NCBI GenBank assembly: GCA_905250885.1
Contig: CAJNOQ010002933.1
Coordinates: 1 to 22,097, forward strand
Direction: 5' to 3'
From: Didymodactylos carnosus
Lineage: Eukaryota > Rotifera > Eurotatoria > Philodinida > Philodinidae
DNA length: 22,097 bases
The notes beneath the pieces are model-generated. The model saw only the letters and a program-made list of their open reading frames with translations, had not been told where the DNA came from and did not search any database. Positions 21,669-22,097 of this stretch are shown in pieces. Within the stretch, counting starts at the first letter, position 1. Every line of letters starts with the position of its first letter. Made by a program: the position numbers and the translations under genes.

Positions 21669-21841
21669 AGAATCTATTTATTTCCATAATACCCAAAATA
21701 AAACAGAAGAGTTTTCAATTAGGAGTGATGTTTTAATTAAATCTGTGAAACAACCGAGTGTGTGGATTCAACGAAAAACATTATGTACACAACTTAGTCG
21801 TATTAATCAAACTGTTTTGGACAGAATGAAACGTCTCCAAG
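21669..21841 (+). CDS. Possible further exon downstream of UNC13 exon 5 (unrecognised)
   Basis: An open frame follows a good acceptor (pyrimidine-rich CTCTTTTTGCTG then AATTTAG at 21668) and can end at CAAG|GTTTAC. It would encode about 57 residues including KSVKQPSVWIQRKTLCTQL and NQTVLDRMKRLQ, and it stays open past the donor to 21918. I do not recognise the sequence. Its reading phase does not join directly to UNC13 exon 5, so at least one unseen exon would have to lie between. It could be the poorly conserved linker of UNC13, a transposon fragment or a chance frame. Confidence 0.2.
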
Positions 21842-22097
21842 GTTTACACAACGTTGTTTCGTTAAACTGTAGTCATTTTTATGGAAAATTCAAACGGCAT
21901 TTTGTTTTCTTTATCTAAGATTTTTTTCTTATTTGCTGACGTCTCATTTCAGCAAATTTTAATGATACTGCCATTTAATGAAAATTTCTTTATTATTGTG
22001 TTCTCTTTAAGAGCAGCTGTTATAGATCATAAAGTACATTCAGATATTTGGTGAAGGTCGATGCATCATACAGAAACTGTAACATTAGCATTATCTT

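Larger units (their letters stand above)
18241..22097. other. Remaining right part of the window, probably UNC13 intron or linker exons
   Basis: After UNC13 exon 5 no exon of the C1, C2B or MUN domains is recognisable up to the window end. The stretch contains the piggyBac-like element, a hairpin, one foldback, pyrimidine tracts and the possible exon at 21669-21841. The 164-residue minus-strand frame at 19584-20078 overlaps the hairpin and has no recognisable domain. Confidence 0.5.

Noticed and set aside
1-22097. CRISPR array, rRNA, tRNA or bacterial operon
   Set aside because: No regularly spaced direct repeats and no RNA-gene signatures were seen; the spliced genes show the DNA is eukaryotic nuclear.

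Overview
The window reads as AT-rich nuclear DNA of an invertebrate animal. The basis is spliced genes with GT-AG introns (mostly 56-109 bp, acceptors of the type TTTTAG), animal-type proteins, and many non-autonomous DNA transposons. A bdelloid rotifer or similar small metazoan would fit, but that is inference; nothing in the window fixes the species.

Three protein genes can be supported. (1) A complete cactin gene on the minus strand (1415-7880, ten exons, 671 codons) encodes a spliceosome-associated protein. (2) On the same strand, about 1.1 kb upstream of it, an uninterrupted frame (8954-10363, 469 aa) matches the C-terminal half of TFIP11, also a splicing factor; its N-terminal G-patch half is not visible. 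(3) On the plus strand from 15400, the first five exons (156 residues) of an UNC13/Munc13 gene encode the N-terminal C2A domain; the gene runs on towards or past the right edge.

The rest is dominated by inverted-repeat (foldback) elements without transposase. They lie at about 105-474, 480-690, 2061-2906, 4619-5601, 6158-6846, 10418-11587, 11203-11335 (a perfect palindrome), 11925-12296 (hAT-like with an 8-bp target duplication), 16027-16685, 19092-19360 (piggyBac-like with TTAA), 19565-19681 and 20454-21003. The elements at 105-474 and 16027-16685 belong to one family.

The pattern worth attention is that nearly every intron is under 110 bp, while three of the four introns above 1 kb (cactin introns 4 and 9, UNC13 intron 3) contain one or two long foldbacks; the incomplete UNC13 intron after exon 5 contains more. 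Each would put a hairpin of up to several hundred base pairs into the pre-mRNA. The 12.3-15.4 kb interval is very AT-rich, full of homopolymer tracts, and shows no convincing gene.
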